The translations under genes were made by a program, and so were the position numbers. Positions 62,211 to 64,000 of a stretch of DNA of 64,000 nucleotides are shown here, one piece after another. The notes under the pieces were generated by a model, which worked only from the letters and a program-made list of their open reading frames with translations, searched no databases and was not told where the DNA came from. Positions within the stretch are counted from its first letter, which is position 1. Every line of letters starts with the position of its first letter. Origin of the DNA: Calliopsis andreniformis (taxonomy: Eukaryota > Arthropoda > Insecta > Hymenoptera > Andrenidae); contig NW_027480423.1 of NCBI RefSeq assembly GCF_051401765.1, positions 14,756,001 through 14,820,000 on the forward strand, written 5' to 3'.

Positions 62211-64000
62211 GGAACGTAGAAATGACCATAACTTCCACACTGGTTGCAATTATTCGTTTTATACGATGGAAAAGCTGTTGTATTTACATCGTTTTTTATG
62301 CTCCTGGCGTTGACTTCTTAGGTCCTAACTATTCCATCTGGTGGAACAATGCACTAGGGTAAAGCCCAGGTTTCGCGGAACGTAGAAATGACCATAACTT
62401 TCACACTGGTAGCAATTTTTCGTTTTACACGATGGAAAAACTGTTCTATTTATTTTATATTTTATGCTTCGGGCGTTGACTTCTAAGGCCCTAACTATTC
62501 GCTCTGGTGGAGCAACGCCCTAGAGTGAAGCCTAGGTTGCCCGGTACGTAGAAATGACCATCACTATCAAACTGGTTACAAGTATTTGTTTTATACGATG
62601 GAAAAGCTGTTGTATTTATATCGTATTTTATGCTTCTGGCGTTGACTTCTTAGGACCTAACTATTCCATCTGGTGGAACAACGCCCTAGGGTGAAGCCTA
62701 GGTTGTCCGGAAAGTAGAAATGACCATAACTTTCACACTGGTAGCAATTATTCGTTTTATACGATGGAAACACTGTTGTATTTATATTGTATTTAAGCTT
62801 CTGGCGTTGACTTCTGAGGCCGTTGCTATTCGATGTGGTGGAAGAACGCCATAGAGTGAAGCCTAGGTAGCCCGGATCGTAGAAATGTCCATATCCTTCA
62901 CACTGTTTGCAATTTTTCGTTTTATACGATGGAAAAACTGTTTTATTTATTTTGTATTTTATGTTTCGGGCGTTGACTTCTAAGGCCCTAACTATTCGAT
63001 CTGGTGGAGCAACGCCCTAGAGTGCAGCCTAGGTTGCCCGTAACGTAGAAATGACCATAACTTTCACACTGGTTGCTATCATTCGTTTTATATGATGGAA
63101 AAACTGTTGTATTTATATTGTATTTTATGCTTCTGGCGTTCACTTCTTAGGCCCTAACTATTCGATCTGGTGGAACAACGGCCCAGGGTGAAGCCTAGGT
63201 TGCCCGGAAAGTAGGAATGACCAGAACTTTCACACCGGTAGCAATTTTTCGTTTTATACGATGGAAAAGCTGTTGTATTTACATCGTTTTTTATGCTCCT
63301 GGCGTTGACTTCTTAGGTCCTAACTATTCCATCTGGTGGAACAATGCACTAGGGTAAAGCCCAGATTTCGCGGAACGTAGAAGTGACCATAACTTTCAAA
63401 CTGGTAGCAATTTTTCGTTTTACACGATGGAAAAACTGTTCCATTTATTTTATATTTTATGCTTCAGGCGTTGATTTCTAAGGCCCTAACTATTCGCTCT
63501 GGTGGAGCAACGCCCTAGAGTGAAGCTTAGGTTGCCCGGTACGTAGAAATGACCATCATTATCAAACTGGTTACAAGTATTTGTTTTATACGATGGAAAA
63601 GCTGTTGTATTTATATCGTATTTTATGCTTCTGGCGTCGACTTCTTAGGCCCTAACTATTCCATCTGGTGGAACAACGCCCTGGGGTGAAGCCTAGGTTG
63701 CCCGGAAAGTAGAAATGACCATAACTTTCACACTGGTTGCAATTATTCGTTTTATACGATGGAAAAGCTGTTGTATTTACATCGTTTTTTATGCTCCTGG
63801 CGTTGACTTCTTAGGTCCTAACTATTCCATCTGGTGGAACAATGCACTAGGGTAAAGCCCAGATTTCGCGGAACGTAGAAATGACCATAACTTTCACACT
63901 GGTAGCAATTTTTCGTTTTACACGATGGAAAAACTGTTCCATTTATTTTATATTTTATGCTTCAGGCGTTGACTTCTAAGGCCCTAACTATTCGCTCTGG
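62211..64000 (+). repeat. 6- and 3-monomer repeats at the window end, cut by the window edge
   Basis: A monomer with GTTTTTTATGCTCCTGG followed by AATGCACTAGGGTAAAG occurs at 62291, 63286 and 63784, at offsets of 995 (6 monomers minus 1) and 498 (3 monomers). The following monomer with GCAATTTTTCGTTTTACACG and CTATTCGCTCTGG is carried along each time. The last monomer starts at 63893 and is cut at 108 bp, so the array continues beyond the window. Confidence 0.87.

Larger units (their letters stand above)
1..64000 (+). repeat. 166-bp satellite DNA array (about 385.6 monomers), whole window
   Basis: Every part of the window I read aligns to one monomer that begins TTCACACTGG, continues through an AT-rich part with ATTCG and TATACGATGG, then GGCGTTGACTTCT, GGCCCTAACTATTCGA, GGTGGARCAACGCC, GCCTAGGTTGCCCGG and AACGTAGAAATGACC. 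Starts at 1, 167, 6971, 13278, 20081, 30206, 39997, 50122, 60244 and 63893 give a period of 166 bp, with small deletions totalling 18 bp net. All monomers point the same way; the strand is arbitrary. Arrays with a nucleosome-sized unit and no interruption are typical of centromeric or pericentromeric DNA in animals and plants, but centromere function here is inference. I found no transposon, gene or microsatellite interrupting it. Confidence 0.98.

Noticed and set aside
1..64000. CRISPR array or bacterial repeat system
   Set aside because: The 166-bp unit has no alternation of constant short repeat and unique spacer. The whole unit is repeated and there are no nearby coding genes.
1..64000. 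Tandem tRNA, 5S rRNA or snRNA gene array
   Set aside because: No tRNA A/B boxes with a cloverleaf and no 5S internal control region were recognised, and no T-run terminator follows a fixed place in the monomer. I did not recognise any structured RNA.
1..64000. TATA-like and -10-like AT motifs (TATATTGTATTTTAT) as promoters
   Set aside because: They are part of the AT-rich third of every monomer, with no associated gene.
1..64000. Embedded transposon, inverted segment or telomere repeat
   Set aside because: No orientation change, no target-site duplication and no unrelated sequence were seen, and the phase bookkeeping leaves no room for a net insertion.
1..64000. Assigning a species from the 166-bp monomer length
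   Set aside because: Many plants and animals have centromeric satellites of 150-180 bp. Length alone is not diagnostic and I did not recognise the sequence.

Overview
The whole 64 kb window is one uninterrupted tandem array of a 166-bp satellite monomer. All copies are head-to-tail in the same orientation. No protein gene, RNA gene, transposon, CRISPR array or replication module is visible. The source is almost certainly a eukaryotic chromosome, most likely a centromeric or pericentromeric heterochromatin block. I cannot assign a taxon from the sequence. I numbered the monomer so that base 1 is the first T of TTCACACTGG at window position 1. I then followed the phase to TTCACACTGG at 63893. 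About 385 complete monomers plus a 108-bp partial one fit, with a net loss of only 18 bp. Phase checks near 7, 13, 20, 30, 40, 50, 60 and 63.9 kb drift smoothly (-2, -3, -6, -7, -10, -11, -15, -18), so no net foreign insertion is present.

The monomer, read as a consensus by eye, is about 41% GC and has two parts. Bases 11-70 are AT-rich (about 23% GC) and bases 71-160 are GC-richer (about 53%). It carries about 7 CpG, close to the number expected from base composition. It has a 17-bp stretch resembling the mammalian CENP-B box at bases 19-35 and a conserved CCTAGG around bases 132-137. Because 166 is not a multiple of 3, a reading frame shifts at every monomer, so all open frames in the window are short accidents of the repeat.

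The real structure is at higher order. Blocks of monomers have been copied repeatedly, and each offset I measured is a multiple of 166 bp to within 1-2 bp. The sizes differ from place to place. At 1-9.5 kb there is a 42-monomer offset (6970 bp). At 13.4-19.9 kb there is a 20-monomer tandem duplication. At 20-29 kb there is a nest of 10-, 15-, 13-, 12- and 8-monomer events. At 33.3-41.7 kb there is a 38-monomer offset with a near-perfect 10-monomer tandem duplication inside it (35.4-38.7 kb). At 44.7-48.6 kb there is an 11-monomer duplication. At 51.1-57.7 kb there is a 12/13/2/13-monomer series. At 57.7-64 kb there is a more mixed zone ending in 6- and 3-monomer offsets. No single higher-order unit spans the array; it looks like overlapping unequal-exchange or amplification events of different ages.

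The regions act as one repeat domain, not as an operon or pathway. The best candidates for biological interest are the nested higher-order architecture, the CENP-B-box-like motif with its rare closer variants, the absence of CpG depletion, and the near-identical blocks, which are either very recent or assembly-made.
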